A stretch of 64,000 nucleotides of DNA from Dinoroseobacter sp049801095 (GTDB lineage Bacteria > Pseudomonadota > Alphaproteobacteria > Rhodobacterales > Rhodobacteraceae). Each line of letters starts with the position of its first letter. Within the stretch, counting starts at the first letter, position 1. Below the pieces are notes generated by a model. It made no database searches. It had not been told where the DNA came from and saw only the letters and a program-made list of their open reading frames with translations. The position numbers and the translations under genes are program-made. Below are positions 51,649 through 60,836 of this stretch, piece by piece. Location: assembly GCF_049801095.1 (NCBI RefSeq), contig NZ_JBNAGH010000004.1, positions 124,001-188,000 on the forward strand, in the 5' to 3' direction.

Positions 51649-52709
51649 TTCGGGTCTCCTTGGATTTCAACAGAGGGGCGCGCCGCGTCGCGCGGCCAGC
51701 CCTCGGGAATGCGGGCCGTGCCGCGCAGAATGAGAGGGCTTTCGATTTCGAGCCGACCGGATGGGGCGTCCCCCGCTTCGATCATGCCGAGCAGCATGGT
51801 GACCGTCGCATCCGCCATATCGCTGGCAGGCTGGCGCAGGGTCGTGAGGTCATAGGAAGGCCAGGCGGCCATGGCCACATCGTCATAGCCCACAACGGAC
51901 ACGTCGTCGGGAACCGCGCGGCCAAGCTCGGCCTCCAGCGTCTCGAGCACGGCGAAGGCCATGTGGTCATTGCCGACAAAAATCGCATCGGGCGGATCGG
52001 GACGGGCAAAGAGGGTGCGCGTGGCCTCGGCGGCGATATCCCGGCGAAACGCGCCTTCGATGATCGCCAGCGGCGCTTGCCCCGCCTCCGCCAGAGCTGC
52101 CTCGAACCCCGCCTGCCGGTCACGCCCGTTGAGCGATTTGTGCCAACCCGCCACATGGGCGATCCGCTGGTGCCCCCCCGCCACGAGAAACTGCCCTGCC
52201 AGATACCCGCCCGCGTAGTTCGCGGAGGTGACCGAGGGCAGGCTGCGATCCTCTTGCCCGCGATTGAACAGGACAAAGGGCATCCCCAGATCACGCAGCC
52301 GCGCTGTCAGGGAGTTCGACATGCTCACGGAGGCGAGGATGATCCCGTCCACCTGATGGGCCATGAGGTTCTCAACCACGCCATCCACCTCCTCCTCGAG
52401 GTTCTGGGCGAAGATCACCATCATGTGGTAGCCGCGCGCGCTGAACCGCTCCGACAGGATCTGCAGCGCCTCGGGGTAGAACGGGTTGGTGAGGTATGCC
52501 AGCACGATCCCGATCGTGTAGCTGCGCCCGGTATTGAGCGAGCGCGCCAGCGTGTTGGGCAGATAGCCCAGTTCGCGCGCGGCCTCGCGCACGCGGGCCA
52601 CCTTGTCCGGCGAGACTCGCGAGCCCGGGGTAAAAACACGGCTCACGGTCGGCTGGCTCACACCCGCCTTGCGCGCGACATCCGCCGCCGTGATCCGGGC
52701 CTCGGGCAT
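51645..52709 (-). CDS. LacI-family transcriptional regulator
   Basis: 354-residue regulator. HTH ITAADVARKAGVSQPTVSRV with hinge region GYLPNTLARSLNTGRSYTI; effector domain blocks GIVLAYLTNPFYPEALQILS, IILASVSMSNSLTARLRDLG, DAIFVGNDHMAFAVLE and SYDLTTLRQPASDMA. Start at 52709, 5 bp after the HisD-like stop; longer in-frame starts lie inside that gene. Probably binds the tandem 14-bp operators at 54222-54259 and so controls its own operon. Confidence 0.88.
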   Translation of the reverse strand: MPEARITAADVARKAGVSQPTVSRVFTPGSRVSPDKVARVREAARELGYLPNTLARSLNTGRSYTIGIVLAYLTNPFYPEALQILSERFSARGYHMMVIFAQNLEEEVDGVVENLMAHQVDGIILASVSMSNSLTARLRDLGMPFVLFNRGQEDRSLPSVTSANYAGGYLAGQFLVAGGHQRIAHVAGWHKSLNGRDRQAGFEAALAEAGQAPLAIIEGAFRRDIAAEATRTLFARPDPPDAIFVGNDHMAFAVLETLEAELGRAVPDDVSVVGYDDVAMAAWPSYDLTTLRQPASDMADATVTMLLGMIEAGDAPSGRLEIESPLILRGTARIPEGWPRDAARPSVEIQGDPK

Positions 52710-52714
52710 TTGGG

Positions 52715-54025
52715 TTACTCCGCTGCAGCCCCGTAGGGCACATTGGCCCCGCCATAGCGGCGCACACGGACATTGCACTGCTCCGCATGGCCGACGAAAC
52801 CTTCGAGCATGCAGAGCCGGGAGCCATAGGCGCCGATCTCGGCCGCCGCGGCATCGGTGGTGATCTTCTGATAGGAATGGGTCTTGAGGAACTTGCCGAC
52901 CCAGAGCCCGCCCGTATAGCGCCCGGCCTTCTTGGTGGGCAGGGTGTGGTTGGTGCCGATCACCTTGTCGCCATTGGCCACATTGGTGCGGGGCCCGAGG
53001 AAGAGCGCTCCATAGGAATGCATCTCGGCCAGGAACCAGTCATCCCGGTCGGTCATCACCTGCACATGCTCATAGGCCATGTCATTGGCGACCTGCAGCA
53101 TCTCGTCATAGGTGTCGCAGAGGATCACATCGCCATAGTCGCGCCAGCTGGTGGCCGCAGTCTCGGCGGTGGGCAGGATCGCGAGGATCCGGTCAATCTC
53201 GGCCAGGGTCTCTTCGGCGAGCTTGCGGGAATTGGTGATCAGGCAGGCGGGCGAGTTATACCCGTGCTCGGCCTGGCCCAGCAGGTCCGTGGCGCACATC
53301 TCGGCATCCACGGTGTCGTCGGCGATGACCATGGTCTCGGTCGGCCCGGCAAAGAGGTCGATCCCCACCCGGCCATAGAGCTGCCGCTTGGCCTCGGCGA
53401 CAAAGGCGTTGCCCGGCCCGACCAGCATATGCACGGGCTCAATGGTTTCGGTCCCGATCGCCATGGCGCCCACGGCCTGGATCCCGCCGAGCACGTAGAT
53501 CTCGTGCGCGCCGCCCAGATGCATGGCCGCGACGATGGCCGGATGGGGCGCGCCATCCACGGGCGGGGCCGAGGACACGATGCGCGGCACCCCCGCCACA
53601 GAGGCCGTCAGCACGGACATATGCGCCGAGGCCACCATGGGGAACTTGCCGCCGGGCACATAGCAGCCCACGGATTGCACGGGGATATTGCGATGTCCCA
53701 GGATGACGCCGGGCCGGGTCTCGACCTCGATATCCGTCATGGAGGCCCGCTGCGCCTCGGCAAAGGCGCGGATCTGGTCCTGAGCGAAGCGGATATCCTC
53801 CATATCCCGGGTCGAGACCTTTTGCATGGCCGCCTCGATCTCGGAGGCGTTCAGGCGGAACCGCTCGGGCGCATAGCCGTCGAATTTCTGGCTGAGCTCG
53901 CGAATGGCCACGTCGCCCCGGCTCTCGATATCGGCCAGGGTGCTCTCAACAACCTGGCGGACCTTGGCGTCGTCTTCGGCCCGCTCTGCCTCGGGCTTGG
54001 AGTGCTTGAGATACTCGATGGTCAT
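52715..54025 (-). CDS. HisD-family NAD-dependent dehydrogenase (catabolic paralogue)
   Basis: 436-residue histidinol-dehydrogenase-fold enzyme. Zn ligands and catalytic residues can be located: Gln/His in LLGQAEHGYNSPACLI, catalytic pair in VIGTNHTLPTKKAGRYTGGL and the C-terminal His in EGFVGHAEQCNVRVRR. Rossmann blocks CYVPGGKFPMVASAHMSVLT and VGPGNAFVAEAKRQLYG are intact. The N-terminus (MTIEYLKHSKPEAE) and the LacI/bicupin/hydrolase neighbours indicate a catabolic alcohol dehydrogenase like HpsN (sulfopropanediol dehydrogenase) rather than histidine biosynthesis. ATG at 54025; the longer in-frame start lacks support. Confidence 0.83.
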   Translation of the reverse strand: MTIEYLKHSKPEAERAEDDAKVRQVVESTLADIESRGDVAIRELSQKFDGYAPERFRLNASEIEAAMQKVSTRDMEDIRFAQDQIRAFAEAQRASMTDIEVETRPGVILGHRNIPVQSVGCYVPGGKFPMVASAHMSVLTASVAGVPRIVSSAPPVDGAPHPAIVAAMHLGGAHEIYVLGGIQAVGAMAIGTETIEPVHMLVGPGNAFVAEAKRQLYGRVGIDLFAGPTETMVIADDTVDAEMCATDLLGQAEHGYNSPACLITNSRKLAEETLAEIDRILAILPTAETAATSWRDYGDVILCDTYDEMLQVANDMAYEHVQVMTDRDDWFLAEMHSYGALFLGPRTNVANGDKVIGTNHTLPTKKAGRYTGGLWVGKFLKTHSYQKITTDAAAAEIGAYGSRLCMLEGFVGHAEQCNVRVRRYGGANVPYGAAAE

Positions 54026-54221
54026 GGGTCTTGTCCTGATCCGGTTCGCGGTTTCGGGGTCTCTGCGTGGTGTGTCGTCAAGGCCGGCACACCGGGTCGA
54101 GAGCACACATTCCGGTCTGGAAACCCTGCCCGCCTCAACGGGAGTTACGAGTCCTGCCCCGGCTCTTGCATGACGACTCGCCGCCCGGCGACGGCTGCGT
54201 TGACGAAACCTTAGACCTGCG

Positions 54222-54259
54222 TGAATGCGTATTCAAGTGCCTTAATGAATGCGTATTCA
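54222..54259. promoter_or_regulatory. tandem LacI-like operators
   Basis: Two identical copies of TGAATGCGTATTCA (54222-54235 and 54246-54259), 24 bp apart. Each is a near-perfect palindrome (TGAATGC / GTATTCA, one mismatch pair) with a central CG, as in LacI-family operators, about 200 bp upstream of the HisD-like start. Confidence 0.6.
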
Positions 54260-54292
54260 CCAGCACTGCCGCAGCCATCCTGGGCGAATAAA

Positions 54293-54313
54293 AGCCGGGC
54301 ACAGGGCCCGGCT
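54293..54313 (-). terminator. terminator of the dimethylglycine dehydrogenase-like gene
   Basis: 8-bp stem AGCCGGGC / GCCCGGCT, 5-nt loop, followed on the minus strand by TTTATT; 29 bp past the stop at 54343. Confidence 0.8.
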
Positions 54314-54342
54314 GTCTCGGTTCAGATCCCGCGCTGACCCGA

Positions 54343-56802
54343 TCAGGCCTTGGTGCGCTCCGATTTCGGGTCATACATGGGCGCGAGGCTTGCCTGCGCC
54401 GCATAGCGCCGCCCGGCGATCTCGATTTCATAGGTGCCGGCCTTCATCTCGGCCGCTGTCTCACGCTCATGGGCGCAAGGCACGTAGCCCAGACCGATCG
54501 CCCCGCCCAGCTTGTGGCCATAGCCGCCGGAGGTCAGGTAGCTCACGATCTTGCCGTCCCGGATCAGCGGCTCGTTATGGTGCAGATGGGCGCTCGGATC
54601 CTCGAGCTTGAACTGCATGAGACGCCGCTCAAGCCCGGTCTCGCGCTTGCGCAGCACCGCCTCGCGACCCAGGAAGTCCTCCTTGCCGGGCAGGTCCGTC
54701 TTGACCGCGAAGCCCAGACCAGCCTCGAGCACATGATCCTCATCGGTGATGTCGTGCCCATAATGGCGGAAGGCTTTCTCAAGCCGCAGCGTATCCATCG
54801 CATGCAGCCCGCAGAGCTTGAGCCCGTGATCGGCCCCTGCCTCCACCAGGGTTTCCCAGACATGGGCGGCCATGTCCGTGGAGATGTAGATCTCCCAGCC
54901 AAGCTCGCCCACATAGGTCACCCGGTGCGCCCGGGCGAGACCCAGACCGATCTCGATCTCGCGGGCCATGCCGAAGGGGTGGTGGTCGTTCGAGAAGTCA
55001 TTGGGCGAGCAGGCCATCAGCACATCGCGCGCCTTGGGCCCCATGAGCGGCAGCACCGCCTCGGAGCTGGTGACATCGCTGATGACCACGAAATGGTCGC
55101 CCACATGGCGCCGCAGCCAGGCCAGATCGCGATGCACCGTGGCCGCCGGAACCACGAGGAAATAGGCGGTCTCCGAGAGGCGCGTGACGGTCAGGTCGCA
55201 TTCGATCCCGCCCCGCTGGTTGAGCATCTGGGTATAGACGATCTTGCCTTGGGGCACGTCCATCTGCGCGCCGCACATCTTCTGCAGGAAGGCGCAGGCA
55301 TCGCGCCCCTCGACCCGGATCTTGCCGAAGGAGGACATGTCGAGCATGCCGACGCCTTCGCGGATCGCCATATGCTCGGCCGCGCGGTTCTCGAACCAGT
55401 TCTGACCGGCCCAGTCGTACTTGTAGTCGCGCTCCTGGCCTTCATTGGCGAACCAGTTCGCGCGTTCCCAGCCCGCGGTCTCGCCGAAGACAGCGCCCTT
55501 GGCCTTGAGATGCTCATGCAGGGGCGAGCGGCGGATGCCCCGGGCGGTCTCCGGCTGGCGGAACGGATAGTGGTCGGCAAAGAGCCAGCCGAGGCTTTCG
55601 GAGACCCGCTCCTGCAGGTAGTGGCGGTTGCCCTGGAAAGGCTGCGCGCGGCGGATATCCACGTCCCAGAGGTCAAAGGGCGGCTCGCCATCGTTCATCC
55701 ACTGGGCCAGAGCCATACCCGCCCCGCCAGACGAGACGATCCCGATGGAGTTATACCCCGCCGCGACCCAATAGCCGCCCAGCTCCGGCGCTTCGCCGAG
55801 ATAGTAGCGGTCATCGGGGGTGAAGCTCTCGGGCCCGTTGAAGAAGGTGTGGATCCCCGCCTCGGCCAGCATGGGCAGACGGTTCACCGCCGCCTCGAGG
55901 ATCGGCTCGAAATGATCGAAATCCTCGGGCAACTGGTCAAAGCAGAAATCCTCGGAGATGCCGTTCATCCCCCAGGGCTTGGCCTTGGGCTCAAAGGCGC
56001 CGAGCAGGATCTTGCCCGCGTCTTCCTTATAATAGGCGCATTCATCAGGCACCCGCAGCACAGGCTGCGGCTTGAGATCCTTAATGCCCTCAGTGACGAT
56101 GTAGAAGTGCTCACAGGCGTGGAGCGGGACATTGACGCCGGACATCTTGCCCAGCTCGCGGGCCCACATGCCCGCGCAGTTCACCACCATATCGGCGGCA
56201 ATATGGCCCTGCTCTTCGCCCTGCGCCCAGCTCACGCCCGTCACCCGGCCCTTGGCCTGGGTCACAGCGGTGACCTTGACGCCTTCGACGATCTTGGCAC
56301 CGAGATTGCGCGCGCCCTTGGCCAGCGACAGGGCCACATTGCCCGGATCGGATTGACCGTCATGGGGAAGATACACGCCCGCGGTCACGCCCTCGATGTT
56401 CAGATGCGGATAGCGCTCGAGCACCTCGGTCGGCGACAGTTCTTCAACCTCGACCCCATAGACCCGGGCCATGCCCGCCTGACGCAGGATCTCTTCCTTG
56501 CGGTGCTCGGTCAGGGCCACGGTGATGGATCCGGTCTCGCGGAAACCCGTGGAGACGCCGGTTTCCGCCTCGAGCTTGCCGTAGAGATCCGTGGAATACT
56601 TCGCCAACCGTGTGAGGTTCTGGCTCGCCCGGAGCTGCCCGATCAGGCCCGCCGCGTGCCAGGTGGTGCCGCAGGTCAGCTGCTTGCGCTCCAGCAGGAC
56701 AATGTCCTTCCAGCCGAGCTTGGCCAGGTGATAGGCGACCGAACACCCGGACACACCCCCACCAATGATAACGACGCGCGCCGAAGTAGGTAATTGGGTC
56801 AT
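54343..56802 (-). CDS. FAD-dependent dimethylglycine/sarcosine dehydrogenase-like protein with GcvT domain
   Basis: 819-residue two-part flavoenzyme. N-terminal DAO-type FAD domain: VVIIGGGVSGCSVAYHLAKL, and CGTTWHAAGLIGQLRAS in which His49 is the expected covalent FAD attachment site. C-terminal half is a GcvT-like aminomethyltransferase fold (DMSSFGKIRVEGRDACAFLQ, HRVTYVGELGWEIYI, GLHAMDTLRLEKAFRHYGHD) that would hand formaldehyde to THF. Similar proteins oxidise dimethylglycine, sarcosine or related N-methyl compounds. Start at 56802 with a weak SD; the frame is open further upstream. Divergent from the XRE-cupin gene. Methylene-THF made here would feed FolD/Fhs. Confidence 0.88.
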   Translation of the reverse strand: MTQLPTSARVVIIGGGVSGCSVAYHLAKLGWKDIVLLERKQLTCGTTWHAAGLIGQLRASQNLTRLAKYSTDLYGKLEAETGVSTGFRETGSITVALTEHRKEEILRQAGMARVYGVEVEELSPTEVLERYPHLNIEGVTAGVYLPHDGQSDPGNVALSLAKGARNLGAKIVEGVKVTAVTQAKGRVTGVSWAQGEEQGHIAADMVVNCAGMWARELGKMSGVNVPLHACEHFYIVTEGIKDLKPQPVLRVPDECAYYKEDAGKILLGAFEPKAKPWGMNGISEDFCFDQLPEDFDHFEPILEAAVNRLPMLAEAGIHTFFNGPESFTPDDRYYLGEAPELGGYWVAAGYNSIGIVSSGGAGMALAQWMNDGEPPFDLWDVDIRRAQPFQGNRHYLQERVSESLGWLFADHYPFRQPETARGIRRSPLHEHLKAKGAVFGETAGWERANWFANEGQERDYKYDWAGQNWFENRAAEHMAIREGVGMLDMSSFGKIRVEGRDACAFLQKMCGAQMDVPQGKIVYTQMLNQRGGIECDLTVTRLSETAYFLVVPAATVHRDLAWLRRHVGDHFVVISDVTSSEAVLPLMGPKARDVLMACSPNDFSNDHHPFGMAREIEIGLGLARAHRVTYVGELGWEIYISTDMAAHVWETLVEAGADHGLKLCGLHAMDTLRLEKAFRHYGHDITDEDHVLEAGLGFAVKTDLPGKEDFLGREAVLRKRETGLERRLMQFKLEDPSAHLHHNEPLIRDGKIVSYLTSGGYGHKLGGAIGLGYVPCAHERETAAEMKAGTYEIEIAGRRYAAQASLAPMYDPKSERTKA

Positions 56803-57212
56803 GACAGCAGCAATCCTGTTTACAAAAGCCCCGCCGCGCAGGCTGGGGTCTTGGGCCGATGGGAAGTCCGAAGGGGGGAGACGGTGCTGCGACCAAGCAG
56901 CCCCCGGCCACGCGGCTGCGGCACAGCCCGGCCCTGGGTCACCGGGGTAGCGGGGCGGCGCGCCTGCGTTACTGGCCTGAAGAGGGGTGCGGTCTGCACG
57001 GGTGCGATCTCCCAATCGAGTGTCGGGTTGCTCTGCATGACGCTCTGCCGTGCAAATGCCCGAAGCTTGCGCATTCGTTGCCACAGACCGAAATGAAATT
57101 TCAAATCATTTTTTCACATCGAGGCGGAAAAATCTGGATTCCTTCACCGAAGCTGCGGTAGAGAGCCCGCACCAGCCTAAATTTCATCCAGAAACGGAAC
57201 CGGTCCTCGCCC
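56803..57212. other. divergent intergenic region, dehydrogenase/XRE-cupin
   Basis: 410 bp, GC-rich on the left, AT-rich near 57090-57130, where a 10-bp palindrome TGAAATTTCA (57094-57103) and several A/T runs mark the probable promoter and operator area. No gene is supported. Confidence 0.5.
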
Positions 57213-57767
57213 ATGACACCGCATATCGGAGAAGACATTCGCGCCCTGCGGAAATCCCGGAACTGGACCCTGCAGGCGCTCTGCTCCGAGGTCGGGCGCT
57301 CGGTGGGCTGGCTGAGCCAGGTGGAGCGGGGCAAGACGGATCCGTCGATCCAGGATCTCTCGGCGCTGGCGGCGCAATTCGAGGTGCCGATCAGCTTTTT
57401 CTTCCGCTCTGCCTCACAATCGGAGGCCGAGCGCGGGCTGATCGTGCGCGGCGCCTCCGCCGAGCCGATCGGGTCGGAGGAAAGCGGTCTGCGCGAACGG
57501 CTGCTCTCCCCCAATCTCAACGGCAATTTCGAGATGATCCACTCGACCTTCTCCGCCCATTCCGAGAGCGAAACCCAGGTCAGCACGCGGGGGCGCGAGG
57601 ATGGCGGCGTGGTGATCGACGGGCAGATCGATCTGGAACTGAACGGCGCGTGGTTTACCCTGGCAACCGGCGACAGCTTTCAGTTCTCCGATGATGTCTA
57701 TCGATGGCGCAACCCGAATGACGCGCCCGCCACCGTGATCTGGATCGTCTCGCCTCCGGTCTACTGA
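57213..57767 (+). CDS. XRE-family regulator with C-terminal cupin domain
   Basis: 184-residue regulator. HTH_XRE: IGEDIRALRKSRNWTLQALC followed by VGWLSQVERGKTDPSIQDLS; C-terminal cupin region with DGGVVIDGQIDLELNGAWFT and TGDSFQFSDDVYRWRNPNDA. Such regulators sense small metabolites through the cupin. Divergent position suggests it controls the dimethylglycine dehydrogenase-like gene. Confidence 0.85.
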   Translation: MTPHIGEDIRALRKSRNWTLQALCSEVGRSVGWLSQVERGKTDPSIQDLSALAAQFEVPISFFFRSASQSEAERGLIVRGASAEPIGSEESGLRERLLSPNLNGNFEMIHSTFSAHSESETQVSTRGREDGGVVIDGQIDLELNGAWFTLATGDSFQFSDDVYRWRNPNDAPATVIWIVSPPVY

Positions 57768-57774
57768 GCCGCGC

Positions 57775-59148
57775 TCAGGCGTCGGCAAAGGGGCGCAACA
57801 GCGCGGTGATCCGCGCCACCCCTTCGGCCACGAGATCCGGTTCCCCCCGCGCCTCCACGTTGAGCCGCAAGAGCGCCTCGGTATTGGAGTTGCGCAGATT
57901 GGCCCGCCAATCCGCAAAGCTCAGGCTCAGACCATCCGTATGGTCGATCTCCGTCGCTTCAGGCGCCAGATCCGCCAGAACCGCCGCCACCGCCTTCTCC
58001 GGATCCGCGACCCGGAAGTTGATCTCGCCCGACGAGGGATGGAGCGCTCGCATTTCGGCAAAGCTCTCTTGCAGGCTCCGCCCGGTGGTCGAGATCTGGG
58101 CCAGCATCAAGAGCCAGGGGATCATGCCGCTGTCGCAATACATGAAGTCACGGAAATAGTGATGGGCCGACAGCTCCCCGCCATAGATCGCGCCCTCCGC
58201 GCGCATCCGCGTCTTCATCAGGGCATGACCGGTCTGGCCCATCACCGGCAGCCCCCCGGCGGCGCGCACGACCCGCTGCGTGTTCCAGGCCACCCGGGCG
58301 TCATGCACGATCCGACTGCCCGGCGCCCGCGCAACCAGCGCCTGAGCCAGGGCCGCCACCACATATTCACCCGGCACGAACGCGCCCTGATGATCAAAGA
58401 AGAAACACCGGTCGAAATCCCCATCCCAGGCCACGCCCAGATCCGCCCCCGCCGCCCGCGTCCCATCCCTGGTCAGCGGCTGGTTCTCGGGCAGCATCGG
58501 GTTCGGGATCCCTACGGGGAAGCTTGGATCCGGCGCGTGAAAGGCCCGGGTGACCGTCAGCGGCGCGCCCTGCCCCTGCAGCCGCTCAACCACAGCGTCG
58601 AAGGTTGGCCCCGCCGCCCCATGCCCGGCATTGGCAAAGAGGTGCATCGGCGCCATAGCACTAGGGTCGACAAAGGACAGCACTCGCTCCACATACGCGT
58701 CGCGGCAGGACAGCTCCCGATAGGGCCCCGGCGCACTACTGGCGCGCGCGGGTCCTGCGGCCACCCGTGTCTCGATGGCGCGAAACTGCGCATCAGGGAG
58801 TGGTGTGGCCCCCGGCCCCACTAGTTTGAACCCATTATCGGTGATCGGATTATGGGAGGCCGTGACCATCACCCCGCCCTGGGCCCGGCAGTGATCCGTG
58901 GCGAAATAGACCTCCTCCGTGCCGCACAGCCCGAGATCGAGCACCTCGACCCCGCTGCCCTGAAGCCCCCGTGCCAACGCTGCAGAGAGGACGGGTGACG
59001 AAGCCCGCGCATCGCGCCCGATCACCACCCGCTGGGCGCCAAGCTCCGTCGCAATGGCACGACCCAGAGCGAAGGCGAACCCTTCGGACAGGTCAGGGCC
59101 CACCGCTCCCCGGATGTCATAGGCTTTGAAGACGGGCAGACGGCTCAC
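57775..59148 (-). CDS. phosphomannomutase/phosphoglucomutase
   Basis: 457-residue alpha-D-phosphohexomutase interconverting 6-P and 1-P hexoses for polysaccharide synthesis. FKAYDIRGAVGPDL near the N-terminus, phospho-Ser loop MVTASHNPITDNGFKL, Mg loop VAWDGDFDRCFFFD, sugar loop YGGELSAHHYFRDF, all in order. GTG start at 59148 chosen because GAGGAG is 7 nt upstream; an upstream ATG at 59175 is weaker. Converges with the XRE gene with a 7-bp gap. PMM versus PGM specificity is not readable. Confidence 0.9.
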   Translation of the reverse strand: MSRLPVFKAYDIRGAVGPDLSEGFAFALGRAIATELGAQRVVIGRDARASSPVLSAALARGLQGSGVEVLDLGLCGTEEVYFATDHCRAQGGVMVTASHNPITDNGFKLVGPGATPLPDAQFRAIETRVAAGPARASSAPGPYRELSCRDAYVERVLSFVDPSAMAPMHLFANAGHGAAGPTFDAVVERLQGQGAPLTVTRAFHAPDPSFPVGIPNPMLPENQPLTRDGTRAAGADLGVAWDGDFDRCFFFDHQGAFVPGEYVVAALAQALVARAPGSRIVHDARVAWNTQRVVRAAGGLPVMGQTGHALMKTRMRAEGAIYGGELSAHHYFRDFMYCDSGMIPWLLMLAQISTTGRSLQESFAEMRALHPSSGEINFRVADPEKAVAAVLADLAPEATEIDHTDGLSLSFADWRANLRNSNTEALLRLNVEARGEPDLVAEGVARITALLRPFADA

Positions 59149-59966
59149 GCAACGCTCCTCTGTCGGAGCGCACATGCTGCGCCGAGCCCTCACACAGGCG
59201 CAAGTGGCAAGCCGCGCGGGGCGCCGCAGAACAACAGGCTGGTAACAAGAATTGAAGCTCGGGGGCGATGGCGGAGAGACCGGCCACGATGGAATCGCGA
59301 CTACTTACTCTTTCTACTGCAATAGATTATGGCGCTCTCTTCGCGCATCCCACTTCACACCACGCCGCGACGGCGCCCTACAGGGGCACATCGACCGATA
59401 AGTTATCTCGGATCAGCGGCATTTTTCGATGCCCAGGCAACCTTTGAGCGCCGCGTGAGCATCTAAAAAGACGCCAACGCGAAGCCACTGCGCCGTTCGC
59501 CTTGAGGGCAGAAGACTCCAACTGGTACGAAAGAGCCCCCTTCCGCTTGATTTCCCAGAAACATCTGAGCTGCTCTCAGTTCGAACAATGTCTGCACTGC
59601 TGCGCTCCTTTCTTGTTGAAAGCAGCAACGGTGTCTCTCCATCATGGCTTGGTAGCGGTTCATTTGATGCCGGCTGCTCGCAATGCCAATTCAACTCCGT
59701 TCCAGCATCGGAAAAATCGAAAACGCCCACGCATTCCGATTTGCCAGGACTGCAAGCAAAGAGGTGACTGTCCCTCGAATGACACTGTCGCAGGGTGCTG
59801 TCGTCCCAATCGACAGCCTCGCTGGACTAGCTCAAGGCCCAAACTCCGCCGGCAACTGAACCGAGGTGCGCCTTATGCTTGGAGCGCACTCTGGTCTCGA
59901 GACGCTCGGTGCCATCCTTTTGCCCCTACGTCCTGTCTTCGCGCGAGTTGCTCCGAACTCGCAGGG
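59149..59966. other. gene-poor region
   Basis: About 820 bp between the phosphohexomutase start and the GntR stop without a convincing gene. Several short frames overlap on both strands (for example 59413-59730 minus and 59502-59996 plus), but none has a ribosome binding site, a recognisable motif or typical local codon bias, and they are rich in Cys, Arg and Ser as expected of noise. Composition is lower in GC than the flanks. It may be a decayed insertion or a boundary between acquired blocks. Confidence 0.5.
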
Positions 59967-60638
59967 TTATACTTGCGCGCCCCCCGACAAGTCTGAGTAA
60001 GCCCGTTCGCCCCGCATGATCTGTGTGCGGAGAACTTTCTTGGCGGCGCTGACGCGGCCCAACTTCAAGGACTGAACAATGCTCTCGTGCTCGGCAAATG
60101 ACTTGTCGGTTCTATGCGGGCGACGGGAAAGATGCATTCGGATGGTGCGAACGATGTCGCCCACTTTCTTGTATCCTTCGGCCAGGTAGTTGTTCTCGCA
60201 GAGCAGAAAGAATGCATCGTGGAAATCGGCATCCAGATCGAGATAGAGCTGGAAGTCGTCTTCGCGCCGAGCCTCAACCATGGCTGCGAGGACTGTGTCG
60301 AGTGTGCTCAGCAACTGGTCCGCGTCCCTCTCCAGCGCGAGGTCGAGGGCGGCATGCTCCAGGATCGTCCTATACTGGCACAACTGCACCACATCCTGCT
60401 CCGAGAGCGTGAACACAAACGCCCCCCGTTGCGGAATGATTTGCACAAGGCCTTGGAGATTCAAGGCGGCCAACGCTTCGCGAATAGGCGTTTTGCTGAT
60501 GCCGAGCTCCGATGACAGCTTGGCCTCCTGCAAGGCTTCTCCGAGTTGGAAACGCCCCCGGACAATCTGGTCACGGATAAAGTCCTCTGCTGATTTGCTC
60601 AGGGAATCCGGACGTTTGATCTGTGTAACTTGAGCCAT
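59967..60638 (-). CDS. GntR-family regulator (FadR/FCD)
   Basis: 223-residue regulator. Winged HTH: AEDFIRDQIVRGRFQLGEAL, SSELGISKTPIREALAALNL; FCD domain with DLDADFHDAFFLLCENNYLA and SFAEHESIVQSLKLGRVSAA. Divergent from the small ORF/alpha-hydroxy-acid oxidase operon, which it probably controls. The gap has an 11-bp ATATC-T-GATAT palindrome. Confidence 0.85.
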   Translation of the reverse strand: MAQVTQIKRPDSLSKSAEDFIRDQIVRGRFQLGEALQEAKLSSELGISKTPIREALAALNLQGLVQIIPQRGAFVFTLSEQDVVQLCQYRTILEHAALDLALERDADQLLSTLDTVLAAMVEARREDDFQLYLDLDADFHDAFFLLCENNYLAEGYKKVGDIVRTIRMHLSRRPHRTDKSFAEHESIVQSLKLGRVSAAKKVLRTQIMRGERAYSDLSGGAQV

Positions 60639-60697
60639 GGCGTCCTCGGTTATCGCGGCACCCCCACACTATCACAAACCGGGTTGAAGTCTATACA

Positions 60698-60708
60698 ATA
60701 TCTGATAT
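60698..60708. promoter_or_regulatory. candidate GntR operator
   Basis: Symmetric ATATCTGATAT in the 123-bp divergent gap between the GntR gene and the oxidase operon, within a wider region of partial dyad symmetry (ACAATATC / GATATGTT). Confidence 0.4.
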
Positions 60709-60761
60709 GTTAGATCGCAATGAGAGGTCGCAAAAGCATTCGATCTCCCCGGGAGGACAAC

Positions 60762-60836
60762 ATGACAGCACTCGGATCGCGGGCCAAAGGCGCCGTTCTT
60801 GAGCTCATGCGCGGCGCGGCGGCGGGAACGCCATGA
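60762..60836 (+). CDS. 24-codon small ORF before the oxidase gene
   Basis: ATG at 60762 has a very good SD (GGGAGGA, 4-8 nt upstream) and reads MTALGSRAKGAVLELMRGAA then AGTP and a TGA that overlaps the oxidase ATG (ATGA). The oxidase itself has a weaker SD, so ribosomes reaching the small ORF stop would reinitiate there. It could be a coupling leader, a small functional peptide or the remnant of a longer gene. Confidence 0.45.
   Translation: MTALGSRAKGAVLELMRGAAAGTP

Larger units (their letters stand above)
54026..54342. other. intergenic region, HisD-like operon promoter and terminator of the dehydrogenase gene
   Basis: 317 bp. Contains the promoter of the HisD-like operon, the paired operator at 54222-54259 and the terminator 54293-54313. 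No gene is supported. Confidence 0.6.

Noticed and set aside
54469..56793. 774-codon open frame on the plus strand
   Set aside because: Shadow of the FAD/GcvT dehydrogenase gene, whose domains are unambiguous on the minus strand.
59502..59996. 164-codon plus-strand frame and overlapping minus-strand frames in the gene-poor region
   Set aside because: Extreme Cys/Arg/Ser content, no ribosome binding site and no recognisable domain; judged noise or remnants.
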